DNA of 64,000 nt from NCBI RefSeq assembly GCF_963677715.1, contig NZ_OY782495.1:62001-126000 (forward strand). Reading direction: 5' to 3'. The DNA comes from an uncultured Bacteroides sp. GTDB taxonomy: Bacteria; Bacteroidota; Bacteroidia; Bacteroidales; Bacteroidaceae. Numbering within the stretch: position 1 is the first letter of the stretch; each line of letters begins with the position of its first letter. Both the position numbers and the translations under genes were made by a program. Under the pieces are notes generated by a model that saw only the letters and a list, made by a program, of their open reading frames with translations, was not told the DNA's origin and did no database searches. Positions 44,355 to 54,761 of this stretch are shown here, one piece after another.

Positions 44355-47300
44355 ATGAAAAAGTTATTATCCTTCTTTTTTCTATTAGGGATTACACTTA
44401 CTGTATTTTCTCAAAACATACAGGTTCAGGGTGTGATCGTGAGTGGGCAAGATAATGAACCTTTGCCTGGAGTAAATGTGGTGGTAAAGGGTACTGCCAA
44501 TGGTACTATAACTGGCCTTGATGGTCGGTTCTCTCTGAATGTCCCTTCTAATTGTGTTTTACTTATTTCTTATGTGGGCTATAAAAGTCAGGATGTAGCA
44601 GTAAAAGGTGCTAGATCTCTTCGAGTGGTGTTACAAGAAGATACAGAAGCCCTTGATGAAGTTATAGTTGTTGGTTATGGAGTTCAGAAAAAAAGTGTTG
44701 TCACGGCTGCGATTAGTCGTGTAAGTGCTGACGAGCTAAATACAACTAGACCTTCACGTGTGGAGGATGCTTTGAAAGGAAAAGTTTCTGGCGTACAAAT
44801 TACGCAAAGTTCGGGTCAACCAGGTTCCGATTCTAAAGTACGTATTCGTGGTATTGGTACCATTAATAACTCGGACCCACTTTATATTGTAGATGGAATG
44901 GCTATTGACGGAGGTATTAGTTATTTAAATCCTCTTGATATACAATCTGTTGAAATTTTAAAGGATGCAGCGTCGGGTGCTATATATGGAGCACGTGCTG
45001 CTAATGGCGTTGTTTTGGTGACAACAAAATCTGGTCAGTCTGGAAAAACCTCAATTAATTATGATTTTAGTTATGGTTGGCAACGTCCTTGGAAAGAAAA
45101 AGAGGTGTTGAATGCTCAACAATACATGACTATTATGAATGAAATGGATGTAAATGACGGAGGAACAGCTACTTATGACTTGAACTCTTTCAAGGGGAAC
45201 GGTACAAACTGGCAAAAAGAGACCTTTAATTATGATGCTCCTGTTCAGAATCATCAGGTTAGTATTAATGGAGGTAGTGACAAAGTTCAGTATTTTCTTT
45301 CATTTGGCTATTTTACTCAAGATGGTATTGTAGGAGGAGATTATGGAAAGTCTAATTATGAACGTTATAGTGTGCGTTCTAACTCTACTTATACTGTTTT
45401 TGAAACCAAGGAACGTAATTTCTTGAATAAGATAAGAGCTGGTGTAAATATGAGTTATTCTCGTGCTAAATCGACTGGCATTGAAACAAATTCTGAATAC
45501 GGTTCTGTTTTAGGTAGTGCTGCTTCTTTTTCTCCATTAGTTTCAGTATATGCGACAGATGAAGCCGGAAAACAAATATTGGCAGATCATCCTACAGCAG
45601 TTGTTGATGCAAATGGACGTGTTTTCTCTTTGCCACCTTCTGGTTATCAAGAATTGGCAAATCCACTTGCACAATTGAGTTCTCCAACGAATACTTTTAA
45701 TAATGAAGATAAATTTGTGGGAACTTTTTGGGCAGAATTGGACGTACTTCCAGGTTTGAAATTTAAAAGTAGTTATGGAAGTGATTTAGCGTTTTGGGGT
45801 TCTGATGGCTATTCTTATGAATACTATATGGGCAGCATGAAGCAAAGTACAAATAGCTGGGTTAATAGTGCTTTGAATCGTGGTTATAGATGGCAGATTG
45901 AAAATACACTAAGTTATAATAAAACTTTCGCTGAGAAACATAATTTGTCAGTAGTATTAGGACAGTCAGCCAGCAAATATACAGTTCGTAATCTATCTGG
46001 AACTGATTATGATTTGTTTAGTACTGATCCTAGTAAAGCAAATATTAATTCTGGTATTGCCGATAGGGATAAAGAACGTGTAGATGGTGGAACTAATGGA
46101 TTTGACTTTGAATCATTAGCTTCTTATTTTGGTCGTGTAGATTATAATTATGCAGAGCGGTATATGCTTCAAGCTACAGTTCGCCGTGACGGTTCTTCTC
46201 ACTTTGGGCCTAAAAATAAATGGGCTACATTCCCTGCATTCTCTTTAGGTTGGAATTTATCAAATGAACCTTACATGCAAAATATTCCAGACTGGGTTAA
46301 TTTATTAAAGTTTCGTTTTAGCTGGGGTAAAAATGGTAATCAGTCTATTGGTAATTTCCGTTATACAGCTTTGTTGGATGGAGGCCAGAACTATTATTAT
46401 GGAGGATCATATGACGCTGCTTCTAATTCTAAAGGAGGAGCAATGCAATATGGAACCTCGCCTGCAGCATTACCCAATGCTGATATTAAATGGGAAGAAT
46501 CTCAACAGGTTGACTTAGGCTTTGATACTCGTTTATTTAAGAGCGCTATGAATTTTAGTGTCGATTATTTCAAGAAAAAAACTAATGGTATGTTGATGGA
46601 ACAGCCGATTCCCGGATATGTAGGATTTGGTGCTCCGACTGCCAATGCAGGAAAAATGCAAAACTGGGGTCTTGAATTTGAGTTGGGTTGGAAACATTCT
46701 ATTGGTGATTTTAATTATTCATTGTCTGCTAATGCAACTTATATGAAGAATGAGCTAATAGATTTGGGTAACGATTCAGGTATGACTGTGTACGAGAGTG
46801 CAGGTGCTTCCGGTCTTGGCGATTATGTAAAAGCCGAAAATGGTGAAGTCTTTCCTTACTTTTATGGAAAGAAGACAGCTGGTATTTTCCAAAATCAGCA
46901 AGAAATAGACGAATATGTAAATTCTGATGGAACTATTATACAGCCTAATGCTAAACCGGGTGATGTTCGTTTTGTTGATTTGGATGACAACGGTAAAATA
47001 GATGATGGAGATAAGACGAAAATAGGAAAAGGTATGCCGGACTGGACTTTTGGTTTTACTGTTACGGCAGATTATAAGAATTTTGATTTAAATCTGTTTT
47101 TCCAGGGAAGTTTAGGCAATGATATATATGACTTCTGCCAACGTGCTGATATTCCTAGAATGAATCGTCCTGAATGGTACATGGATCGTTGGCATGGTGA
47201 AGGTACTTCTAATAGAATACCTAGAGTTACTTCTTCTGACACGAATGGCAACTGGTCTTCTTCAGATCTTTATGTTCATGATGGTTCTTATATGCGTTTG

Positions 47301-47522
47301 AAAACAGCACAGTTGGGTTATACTTTACCAATTTATTTAACTCGTAAAGTATCGGTTCAAAAATTACGCATTTATGTTGCTGCTGAGAACTTGTTGACTC
47401 TTACAGGTTATAAAGGATTTGACCCTGAAATTGCTTCTGGTAGTTATACTACTATCGGCATTGATCGTGGTATCTACCCTCAAGCTAGAACAATTTCTGT
47501 TGGTGCAAACATTTCATTTTAA
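44355..47522 (+). CDS. SusC-family TonB-dependent outer-membrane transporter
   Basis: 1055 residues. Signal peptide LGITLTVFS-QN, CarboxypepD-regulatory-like domain (VQGVIVSGQDNEPLPGVNVVVKGT in part), TonB-box-like DEVIVVGYGVQKK, plug with SRVEDALKGKVSGVQI and SGAIYGARAANGVVLVTTK, then a large barrel ending PQARTISVGANISF. Imports oligosaccharides across the outer membrane with energy from TonB. First structural gene of the locus; susD follows after 20 bp. The substrate, a beta-1,3- or mixed-linkage glucan, is inferred from the GH16 and GH3 partners. Confidence 0.96.
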   Translation: MKKLLSFFFLLGITLTVFSQNIQVQGVIVSGQDNEPLPGVNVVVKGTANGTITGLDGRFSLNVPSNCVLLISYVGYKSQDVAVKGARSLRVVLQEDTEALDEVIVVGYGVQKKSVVTAAISRVSADELNTTRPSRVEDALKGKVSGVQITQSSGQPGSDSKVRIRGIGTINNSDPLYIVDGMAIDGGISYLNPLDIQSVEILKDAASGAIYGARAANGVVLVTTKSGQSGKTSINYDFSYGWQRPWKEKEVLNAQQYMTIMNEMDVNDGGTATYDLNSFKGNGTNWQKETFNYDAPVQNHQVSINGGSDKVQYFLSFGYFTQDGIVGGDYGKSNYERYSVRSNSTYTVFETKERNFLNKIRAGVNMSYSRAKSTGIETNSEYGSVLGSAASFSPLVSVYATDEAGKQILADHPTAVVDANGRVFSLPPSGYQELANPLAQLSSPTNTFNNEDKFVGTFWAELDVLPGLKFKSSYGSDLAFWGSDGYSYEYYMGSMKQSTNSWVNSALNRGYRWQIENTLSYNKTFAEKHNLSVVLGQSASKYTVRNLSGTDYDLFSTDPSKANINSGIADRDKERVDGGTNGFDFESLASYFGRVDYNYAERYMLQATVRRDGSSHFGPKNKWATFPAFSLGWNLSNEPYMQNIPDWVNLLKFRFSWGKNGNQSIGNFRYTALLDGGQNYYYGGSYDAASNSKGGAMQYGTSPAALPNADIKWEESQQVDLGFDTRLFKSAMNFSVDYFKKKTNGMLMEQPIPGYVGFGAPTANAGKMQNWGLEFELGWKHSIGDFNYSLSANATYMKNELIDLGNDSGMTVYESAGASGLGDYVKAENGEVFPYFYGKKTAGIFQNQQEIDEYVNSDGTIIQPNAKPGDVRFVDLDDNGKIDDGDKTKIGKGMPDWTFGFTVTADYKNFDLNLFFQGSLGNDIYDFCQRADIPRMNRPEWYMDRWHGEGTSNRIPRVTSSDTNGNWSSSDLYVHDGSYMRLKTAQLGYTLPIYLTRKVSVQKLRIYVAAENLLTLTGYKGFDPEIASGSYTTIGIDRGIYPQARTISVGANISF

Positions 47523-47542
47523 TCTATTAAAACCAGAGCGTT

Positions 47543-49099
47543 ATGAAAAATTATAAACAATTACTTATAGCTATCGTGTTGTCTAGTGGAGCTATGCTGA
47601 CAACCTCTTGTAGCGATGATTTTTTGACTGCAAATCCTACAGAAAAGGATGCTGTAGGTGGTGCAGCCAATGAAACAACTATTCTCAATGATTTAGCATC
47701 TGCCTATCAAATATTGTTGATGGATTCTTATGCTAACTCCAATTATAATAGTATCTTTTTAATGAGCGATTTATGCTCAGATGATATTTATAAAGGTGGA
47801 GGTAATGCTGGAGACCAAGGGCAGTTATATAAAATGGAAAACTACAATGCAACTCCGGCTGAACTCCCTAGCGGTTTGTGGAGTATTTATTTTACAGGTT
47901 TGGCTCGTTGTAACAATACTTTGATTGCATGTGATAATGCTGTTGATGTCGAAGATGTTACTTTGAAAAGATTGAGAGGCGAAGCTTTGACTTTGCGTGC
48001 TTATTATGTACATTTGCTTTGGAAATTTTGGGGAAATGTTCCCATTTATGATGGTTTGCTAGAAGCTCCTTATGTAACTCCTCAGTTGACAGCTGATGAA
48101 GTTTATGCAAAAATAATGGCCGATTTGGATGAGGTTATTAGTGGTAATTACTTGCCTATGACTACAACTGGAGCTCTTTTGGCTCGTGTAAATATGGCAA
48201 CTGCTATGATGTTGCGTGCTCGTGTCGTTTTATATCAAAAAGATACAAGTCGTTATGCTGACATTACAAATGACATGGCTACTATTATCAAGAATAAAGA
48301 TTATGATCTTATGAATAGCTTTGGAGATATTTGGACTGACGAGAATGAATTCTGTAAAGAGTCTATTTTTGAATCAAATCAATACCCCGAAGGCCGTACT
48401 TGGGGAGGGGCATGGTCTGGTTATGGTACGAATTATCCTGCTTTTATTTCTCCGAGTGATCTGGCTGTTGCAAGTGATGCACCTTTTGGTACACCAAAGG
48501 GCGGATGGGCTTTCGGGCCTGTTCGTACAGCAACTTGGAATATGTATGAAACGGGTGATACTCGTCGTGAAGGGTCCATTAATGATTTTAACGATTTGAC
48601 GAAATATACTTATACTACACGTTTCCAAAATACTGGCTATTTTATGGCTAAATATTGTGCTCGCGTAGGCTATAATCAAGTGACCTCTGGTGATAATGAT
48701 TTGAACTATTGTAATAACATGCGTATCTTCCGTTTTGCTGAGACTTTGTTGAATTATGCTGAATTGGTAAAAATGGATGGTCAGGCAGAACAGCAAGGGG
48801 TGAGTGCTCAAGATTGTTTGGATCGTATTCGCGACCGTGCATTCGGTGATGCTAATCATCGTATCGAGGCTACTGAAGCTAATATTAAATCCGAGCGTCG
48901 TAAAGAGTTTATGGGTGAAGGACTTAGATATTGGGATTTAATACGTTGGGGAGATGCCGCAACTGTATTGACAGAAGATGATAATGTGTTTCAAATTCAC
49001 CGTGCATGGACAGAAAGCAAGAAATATCTGCCAATTCCGGAGAGTGAGATTAATAAAACAGTAGGAACTGCGTATCCTTTGGTGCAAAATCCATATTAA
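47543..49099 (+). CDS. SusD-family surface glycan-binding lipoprotein
   Basis: 518 residues. Lipoprotein signal with lipid Cys near residue 23 (LTTSCSDDF), the LTANPTEKDA start, TPR-like core (LRGEALTLRAYYVHLLWKFWGNVP in part) and the terminal RRKEFMGEGLRYWDLIRWGDA, all diagnostic of SusD. Sits as a lid on SusC and binds the sugar. No separate SusE/F-like or SGBP-B gene follows, which is unusual for beta-glucan loci. Confidence 0.95.
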   Translation: MKNYKQLLIAIVLSSGAMLTTSCSDDFLTANPTEKDAVGGAANETTILNDLASAYQILLMDSYANSNYNSIFLMSDLCSDDIYKGGGNAGDQGQLYKMENYNATPAELPSGLWSIYFTGLARCNNTLIACDNAVDVEDVTLKRLRGEALTLRAYYVHLLWKFWGNVPIYDGLLEAPYVTPQLTADEVYAKIMADLDEVISGNYLPMTTTGALLARVNMATAMMLRARVVLYQKDTSRYADITNDMATIIKNKDYDLMNSFGDIWTDENEFCKESIFESNQYPEGRTWGGAWSGYGTNYPAFISPSDLAVASDAPFGTPKGGWAFGPVRTATWNMYETGDTRREGSINDFNDLTKYTYTTRFQNTGYFMAKYCARVGYNQVTSGDNDLNYCNNMRIFRFAETLLNYAELVKMDGQAEQQGVSAQDCLDRIRDRAFGDANHRIEATEANIKSERRKEFMGEGLRYWDLIRWGDAATVLTEDDNVFQIHRAWTESKKYLPIPESEINKTVGTAYPLVQNPY

Positions 49100-49191
49100 T
49101 CTGCAGTTAAACATTATAGGATAGTGGAGATGGGTTTATTCTTCTCCACTATCTGATTTTTTGTCTTGTAGATTCATTGATATTTTTATTT

Positions 49192-50043
49192 ATGAAGATG
49201 GTAAATTTTATTTTATTATTTGGGTGCTTTTCTTTGATGAGTTTCTCTTGTTCTGGAAATAATAATCTGAATACAGCAATCGAAGAGGCTCCTATTATTA
49301 AAATACCCGAGGGCTACAAATTAGTATGGCAAGATGAATTTAATAATTCTCGTCTGAGTAATGGAAAGCCATCATTGCCCAATACTTCCGATTGGAGGTA
49401 TGAAACCGGTAACGGCGGATGGGGAAACAATGAATTAGAAAACTATATTCCCGGTGTTTCGGGTACTGATACATGTGCTGTTGTTTCCAATAGCACCTTA
49501 AAGATAATTGCTAAGAAGAAAGGCAATGAGGTTATTTCTGTGCGAATGAATACTATAAAGAGTTGGACTTATGGGTATTTTGAGGCGCGACTTAAATTGC
49601 CACAGGGCAAAGGCACATGGCCTGCTTTTTGGATGATGCCCAGAAATTATACAGCTTGGCCGGATGATGGTGAGATAGATATAATGGAAGAAGTAGGCTA
49701 CAGAGCCAACTACGTCTCCTCATCCATCCACTGTTTGGCTTATAATCATAATATTGGTACGCAGAAAACAGCGGAAAAGTATGTTTCTACTGCTGAATCA
49801 GACTTTCATACGTATGCTTTGGAATGGACTGCTGACTACATTAAAGGTTATGTTGATGGCGAAAATTATTTTACGTTTGTTAATGATGGGACTGGCAATA
49901 AGAACACATGGCCTTTTAATGCACCTTTCTATTTGAAATTAAATTTGGCTTGGGGAGGTGATTGGGGAGGCTCTCAGGGTGTGGACGAAAGTAAGCTACC
50001 GGCAACTTATGAAATTGACTATATACGTGTATTTCAAAAATAA
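49192..50043 (+). CDS. GH16 endo-beta-glucanase (laminarinase/lichenase type), lipoprotein
   Basis: 283 residues from ATG 49192 (a TTG at 49177 is less likely). Lipid Cys20 in MSFSCSG. Catalytic GH16 motif Glu161-Ile-Asp163-Ile-Met-Glu166 preceded by WPAFWMMP, plus GYFEARLKLPQGKGTW and FHTYALEWT. The extra residue in ExDxxE marks the beta-1,3-glucanase side of the family. Probably cuts glucan at the cell surface into pieces for SusC/SusD. Confidence 0.93.
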   Translation: MKMVNFILLFGCFSLMSFSCSGNNNLNTAIEEAPIIKIPEGYKLVWQDEFNNSRLSNGKPSLPNTSDWRYETGNGGWGNNELENYIPGVSGTDTCAVVSNSTLKIIAKKKGNEVISVRMNTIKSWTYGYFEARLKLPQGKGTWPAFWMMPRNYTAWPDDGEIDIMEEVGYRANYVSSSIHCLAYNHNIGTQKTAEKYVSTAESDFHTYALEWTADYIKGYVDGENYFTFVNDGTGNKNTWPFNAPFYLKLNLAWGGDWGGSQGVDESKLPATYEIDYIRVFQK

Positions 50044-50061
50044 TTAATTTATAAGGTTAAT

Positions 50062-52311
50062 ATGAAAATATCAAAAATGCTGTCGGTTTGTTTGCTGCTG
50101 ATTCCTTTAGTTTCGTGTGCAGAAAAGCCGGAATCTAAGGAAAAGGTAATTGAGAGCAAGATTGAAAGTTTACTTTCCAAAATGACATTGGAAGAAAAAA
50201 TCGGTCAAATGAATCAGATTAGTTCTTTCGGCAACATAGAGGAGATGAGCATGATTATTAAAAAAGGAGAAGTTGGCTCTATCCTTAACGAAGTAGATCC
50301 GGTTCGTGTGAATGCTTTGCAGCACGTAGCTATGGAAGAGTCTCGTTTGGGAATTCCATTATTAATAGCTAGGGATGTTATCCATGGTTTTAAAACTATT
50401 TTTCCTATTCCATTGGGACAGGCTGCTTCTTTTGATCCGGATATGGTGAAAGAAGGTGCTCGCGTTGCTGCTATAGAGGCCTCTTCTGTGGGTATACGCT
50501 GGACGTTTGCTCCTATGATAGACATAGCCCGCGATCCGCGTTGGGGACGCATTGCTGAGGGGTGTGGTGAGGATACTTACTTAACTTCGGTGATGGGAGC
50601 CGCTATGGTGAAAGGTTTTCAAGGTGATTCGCTGAATGACTCGACGGCTATTGCCGCTTGTCCGAAGCATTTCGTAGGATATGGTGCTACCGAAGGTGGA
50701 CGTGATTATAATTCAACATTTATTCCCGAACGTCGCTTGCGTAATGTCTATTTACCTTCATTTGAAGCTGCCGCTAAGGCGGGTGCGGCCACTTACATGA
50801 CTTCGTTTAACGATAATGATGGCGTTCCTTCGTCGGGAAATGAATTTATATTAAGGCAGGTTCTTCGTAAAGAATGGGGATTTGACGGATTGGTCGTATC
50901 CGATTGGGCTTCTATAAAAGAAATGATTACTCACGGTTTTGTAGCCAATGAAAAAGAGGCTGCTATGAAAGCAGTGAATGCAGGTGTTGATATGGAAATG
51001 GTGAGCTATACTTACATGAATAACCTGAAAGCATTGATTAAAGAAGGGAAAGTAAAAGAAGAGACGATTGATAATGCGGTTCGCAATATCTTACGTGTTA
51101 AGTTCCGGTTAGGCTTATTTGATAATCCTTATGTTGGCGTAAATCGTTCTTCTGTAATTTATTCGGATGCTCATTTGGCTGCAGCTAAACGTGCGGCGGT
51201 TGAATCGGTTATTTTATTAAAGAATAGCAAGAATGTGTTACCTATTAAAGGAACGGTAAAGACTATAGCAGTGGTTGGCCCTATGGCCGATGCTCCATAC
51301 GAACAAATGGGTACATGGGTGTTTGACGGAGATAAAACTCATACACAAACGCCCCTGAAAGCTATCAAAGAGATGTATGGAGATAAGGTACAGGTTCTTT
51401 ACGAACCGGGATTGGCTTTTAGCCGCGACAAAAATATGGCGGGTGTGGCAAAAGCTGCTGCTGTTGCTGCCAGGGCAGATGTGATTTTGGCTTTTGTGGG
51501 CGAAGAATCTATTTTATCCGGAGAAGCTCATTGTCTGGCTGATTTGAATCTTCAGGGAGCTCAATCGGAATTGATTGCTGCACTGGCTAAAACAGGAAAG
51601 CCCGTAGTAACAATTGTGATGGCCGGCCGCCCTCTGACTATTGGTAAAGAAGCAGATCTTTCTGCGGCAGTTCTCTATTCATTCCATCCGGGTACTATGG
51701 GTGGCCCCGCATTGGCCGATTTATTATTTGGTAAGGAAGACCCGAGTGGCAAAACACCGGTTACATTCCCTAAGATGGTGGGACAGATTCCTATTTATTA
51801 TGCTCACAATAATAGCGGCAGACCGGCAACACATCATGAAACTCTGGTAAATGATATACCTGTGGAAGCCGGACAAACATCTCTTGGTTGCACCTCTTTT
51901 TATATGGATGCCGGCTTTGATCCGCTCTATCCGTTTGGGTTCGGCTTGTCTTATACAACATTTGCTTATAGTAATGTGAAGCTTTCTTCTAAAGAACTGA
52001 AGAAAGATGAAGTGTTGACAGTTACATTCGACCTCGAAAATACGGGCAAGTATGAGGGCACTGAAGTTGCTCAGCTTTATATACGAGATAAAGTTGGTTC
52101 TGTTACTCGTCCGGTAAAAGAGCTGAAGCGTTTTACGCGAGTTACACTTAAACCCGGGGAAAAGAAAAATGTATTGTTTCAACTTCCCGTGAGTGAGTTA
52201 GCTTTTTGGAATATTAATATGGAGAAGGTTGTTGAACCGGGAGATTTTGGCCTGTGGGTAGCAACTGATAGTCAAAGTGGAAAAGAAATTTCGTTTAAGG
52301 TAGTAGATTGA
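50062..52311 (+). CDS. GH3 beta-glucosidase of the glucan locus, lipoprotein or periplasmic
   Basis: 749 residues. Signal with Cys19 (LIPLVSCAEKP). GH3 barrel with RDVIHGFKTIFPIPLGQ, KHFVGYGATEGGRDYN, nucleophile Asp in GLVVSDWASI, second domain with VILLKNSKNVLPIKG and Fn3-like C-terminus from FGFGLSYTTF on. BglX-like. It should release glucose from imported beta-oligosaccharides. Last gene of the locus, 18 bp after the GH16 gene; a strong terminator follows. Different in subfamily from the GH3 at 22578. Confidence 0.94.
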   Translation: MKISKMLSVCLLLIPLVSCAEKPESKEKVIESKIESLLSKMTLEEKIGQMNQISSFGNIEEMSMIIKKGEVGSILNEVDPVRVNALQHVAMEESRLGIPLLIARDVIHGFKTIFPIPLGQAASFDPDMVKEGARVAAIEASSVGIRWTFAPMIDIARDPRWGRIAEGCGEDTYLTSVMGAAMVKGFQGDSLNDSTAIAACPKHFVGYGATEGGRDYNSTFIPERRLRNVYLPSFEAAAKAGAATYMTSFNDNDGVPSSGNEFILRQVLRKEWGFDGLVVSDWASIKEMITHGFVANEKEAAMKAVNAGVDMEMVSYTYMNNLKALIKEGKVKEETIDNAVRNILRVKFRLGLFDNPYVGVNRSSVIYSDAHLAAAKRAAVESVILLKNSKNVLPIKGTVKTIAVVGPMADAPYEQMGTWVFDGDKTHTQTPLKAIKEMYGDKVQVLYEPGLAFSRDKNMAGVAKAAAVAARADVILAFVGEESILSGEAHCLADLNLQGAQSELIAALAKTGKPVVTIVMAGRPLTIGKEADLSAAVLYSFHPGTMGGPALADLLFGKEDPSGKTPVTFPKMVGQIPIYYAHNNSGRPATHHETLVNDIPVEAGQTSLGCTSFYMDAGFDPLYPFGFGLSYTTFAYSNVKLSSKELKKDEVLTVTFDLENTGKYEGTEVAQLYIRDKVGSVTRPVKELKRFTRVTLKPGEKKNVLFQLPVSELAFWNINMEKVVEPGDFGLWVATDSQSGKEISFKVVD

Positions 52312-52331
52312 AAGATTGTTTTTTGAGAATT

Positions 52332-52377
52332 AAGCAGGGTAGATGTGCTGCATAGTGCATCTATCCTGCTTTTTTTG
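52332..52377 (+). terminator. Terminator of the glucan locus
   Basis: AGCAGGGTAGATG and CATCTATCCTGCT form a 13-bp stem (one G-U) with a 12-nt loop, followed by seven T. It lies 21 bp after the GH3 stop. Confidence 0.9.
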
Positions 52378-52519
52378 TTTAAAAGTGCGGGTTCGTAAAT
52401 AAGTGTTTGTGGTAACGGCTTTTATTGGTCTGTTCCCGTGGAAGGTCTCTGTTTTGATTTTTCTGTTATTGTATTTGATTGTGGCGTGTTTTGTCGGAAT
52501 GCATTCAGGCTCTTTTTCT

Positions 52520-52527
52520 TACCTTTG
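52520..52527 (+). promoter_or_regulatory. -7 box (TACCTTTG) of fucO
   Basis: TACCTTTG lies 37 bp upstream of the fucO ATG and matches TAnnTTTG; no -33 TTTG at normal spacing. Confidence 0.5.
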
Positions 52528-52564
52528 TGTATAGGCTATATATTATCAATAAAAATAAAAGAGG

Positions 52565-53719
52565 ATGAACAGAATTATTTTAAACGAAACTTCTTACTTC
52601 GGAGCAGGCTGTCGTAGTGTTATTGCGGTGGAAGCTGCCCGTCGCAGTTTTAAAAAAGCTTTTTTTGTCACAGACAAAGATCTTATTAAGTTTGGGGTTG
52701 CTGCTGAGATAACGAAAGTACTCGAAGAGGCAAAGATCCCTTATGAACTTTACAGTGATGTAAAGGCTAATCCTACCATCGCCAATGTGCAAAATGGGGT
52801 GGCTGCATTCAAAAAGTCGGGTGCAGACTTTATTGTTGCTCTGGGCGGAGGATCATCTATTGATACGGCAAAAGGGATAGGTATTGTGGTTAATAATCCT
52901 GATTTTGCCGATGTGAAATCTCTGGAAGGTGTGGCTGATACAAAGAATAAAGCTGTTCCTACTTTTGCTTTGCCTACTACTGCGGGTACTGCTGCCGAGG
53001 TAACCATTAATTATGTTATTATCGACGAGGCTGCGAAGAAGAAAATGGTTTGTGTAGATCCGAATGATATTCCTGCTGTGGCTATTGTAGATCCTGAATT
53101 GATGTATTCTATGCCTAAAGGGCTGACTGCCGCTACCGGTATGGATGCTTTGACACATGCCATTGAGAGTTTCATTACTCCGGGTGCATGGGCTATGAGT
53201 GATATGTTTGAGGTGAAAGCCATCGAGATGATTGCTCAAAATCTGAAAGCGGCTGTTGATAACGGTAAAGATATGGTTGCACGCGAGGCTATGTCTCAGG
53301 CCCAGTACATTGCCGGAATGGGATTTTCAAATGTAGGTTTAGGTATTGTTCACTCCATGGCACATCCGTTGGGTGCATTCTACGATACCCCTCACGGTGT
53401 GGCCAATGCTTTGCTGTTGCCATACGTTATGGAATACAATGCAGACTCTGCTGCAGCTCCGAAATACAAAGACATTGCCAAGGCAATGGGAGTGGATGTA
53501 GAAGGTATGAGCTGCGAAGAGGGAGTTAAGGCTGCTATTGAGGCTGTGAAATCACTCTCTATCAGCATCAATATACCACAAAAGCTGCATGAGATCGGCG
53601 TAAAAGAAGAAGATATCCCTGCATTAGCTGTTGCAGCATTCAACGATGTTTGTACGGGCGGAAACCCTCGCACTACTTCAGTGGCTGATATCGAAATATT
53701 GTATCGTAAAGCTTTTTAG
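52565..53719 (+). CDS. fucO: Lactaldehyde reductase, iron-containing alcohol dehydrogenase
   Basis: 384 residues, usual FucO length. Opens MNRIILNETSYFGAGC; nucleotide-binding ALGGGSSIDTAKGIG; iron ligands in MDALTHAIES and GIVHSMAHPLGAFYDTPHG; FNDVCTGGNPRTTS near the end. Reduces L-lactaldehyde to 1,2-propanediol with NADH after fucose or rhamnose breakdown. Monocistronic; no fucose or rhamnose genes are close by. Related group III alcohol dehydrogenases with other substrates cannot be excluded. Confidence 0.9.
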   Translation: MNRIILNETSYFGAGCRSVIAVEAARRSFKKAFFVTDKDLIKFGVAAEITKVLEEAKIPYELYSDVKANPTIANVQNGVAAFKKSGADFIVALGGGSSIDTAKGIGIVVNNPDFADVKSLEGVADTKNKAVPTFALPTTAGTAAEVTINYVIIDEAAKKKMVCVDPNDIPAVAIVDPELMYSMPKGLTAATGMDALTHAIESFITPGAWAMSDMFEVKAIEMIAQNLKAAVDNGKDMVAREAMSQAQYIAGMGFSNVGLGIVHSMAHPLGAFYDTPHGVANALLLPYVMEYNADSAAAPKYKDIAKAMGVDVEGMSCEEGVKAAIEAVKSLSISINIPQKLHEIGVKEEDIPALAVAAFNDVCTGGNPRTTSVADIEILYRKAF

Positions 53720-53755
53720 GAAACACATATCTGCAAGATTTATGCTATAAAAATG

Positions 53756-54529
53756 CTACACAAATAATTCCGGTTCCCTTCTGGCTTGAAAATTCTCATG
53801 CAGATAGGCACGAAATGGAGTCTCAAAGCTACGGGCATGCTCGGGGCACTCCTTTACACAAGCGCAACATTTGATGCACAAAGCCGGATCGTTAAATGTG
53901 CCCTCGTCTTCTGTGAGCGAGATAGCTCCCGTTGGGCATACATCGATGCAATATCCGCATTGAATACACAATGCTCCGTCCGTGCTCGGTGCCTGAGGGG
54001 TATGCTTCCCTTTTTCTTTGTATGGGAAGTTTCCCTTCACGCTTAGCGTAGGCACATCAAATTTTGATAGCTGCTGCCATTTTTTAAAAGCTTCTTGTCC
54101 TAATTGGCGGGCTACTGCCAGATCTTTTTCATCCGGTCTGCCTTCTGCAATAGGCATTTCCGGGCTACTATAAGAATGTTCCCCGATGAAAGCGCCACCG
54201 GCTATGGGGATAAAACCCTGTTGACTAACCGTGTCGCATAATTCTTTTAGCGCATCCTCATAATCCCGGTTTCCATATAATGCTACAGCAATGACGGGCG
54301 TTTGCGTACCTTTGAACGATCGTAAACGCTCCATTGCAGTTTCCGCTACCCGTCCGCCATACACAGGCACTGCAATAATAACCAAACCATTGTCAATGGT
54401 CGTAACTTCTTTAGGAACTTCATAGGTTATATCCCATTCAGACCCGATGGGCATATCCATCCCTTTTGCCATGGCATGTGCTATTTTGGCCGAAGTGTGG
54501 GTAGGAGAGAAATAAAGTAAATGTATCAT
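53756..54529 (-). CDS. Flavodoxin-ferredoxin fusion (EFR1 family)
   Basis: 257 residues from ATG 54529 (a TTG at 54538 is in frame but falls in a promoter-like box). Flavodoxin-like N-half starting MIHLLYFSPTHTSAKIAHAM and VIIAVPVYGGRVAETAM; C-half with two 4Fe-4S motifs, CIQCGYCIDVCPTG and CIKCCACVKECPEH. Cytoplasmic electron carrier. TACCTTTG on the minus strand (54543-54536) lies only 7 bp upstream of the ATG, so the mRNA would have almost no leader. Confidence 0.9.
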   Translation of the reverse strand: MIHLLYFSPTHTSAKIAHAMAKGMDMPIGSEWDITYEVPKEVTTIDNGLVIIAVPVYGGRVAETAMERLRSFKGTQTPVIAVALYGNRDYEDALKELCDTVSQQGFIPIAGGAFIGEHSYSSPEMPIAEGRPDEKDLAVARQLGQEAFKKWQQLSKFDVPTLSVKGNFPYKEKGKHTPQAPSTDGALCIQCGYCIDVCPTGAISLTEDEGTFNDPALCIKCCACVKECPEHARSFETPFRAYLHENFQARREPELFV

Positions 54530-54761
54530 GAGAGACAAAGGTATGTATTGTTTTTAATATTTGAGATCTTTGCCACGATAATACTCTTTGATTGATAATA
54601 TTCTTTATTTTTTATGATTATATTTGTTCATTATTAATAATGAAGAGAAAGTTGACAATGTCTATTAACATGAGGATGATTTTTAATTAGTTTGCGACTT
54701 GTAAGTAATTCTTTTCAGAGACAGATAATCTATTTTAAAGGCTAGAGGAACAACTATCAAT

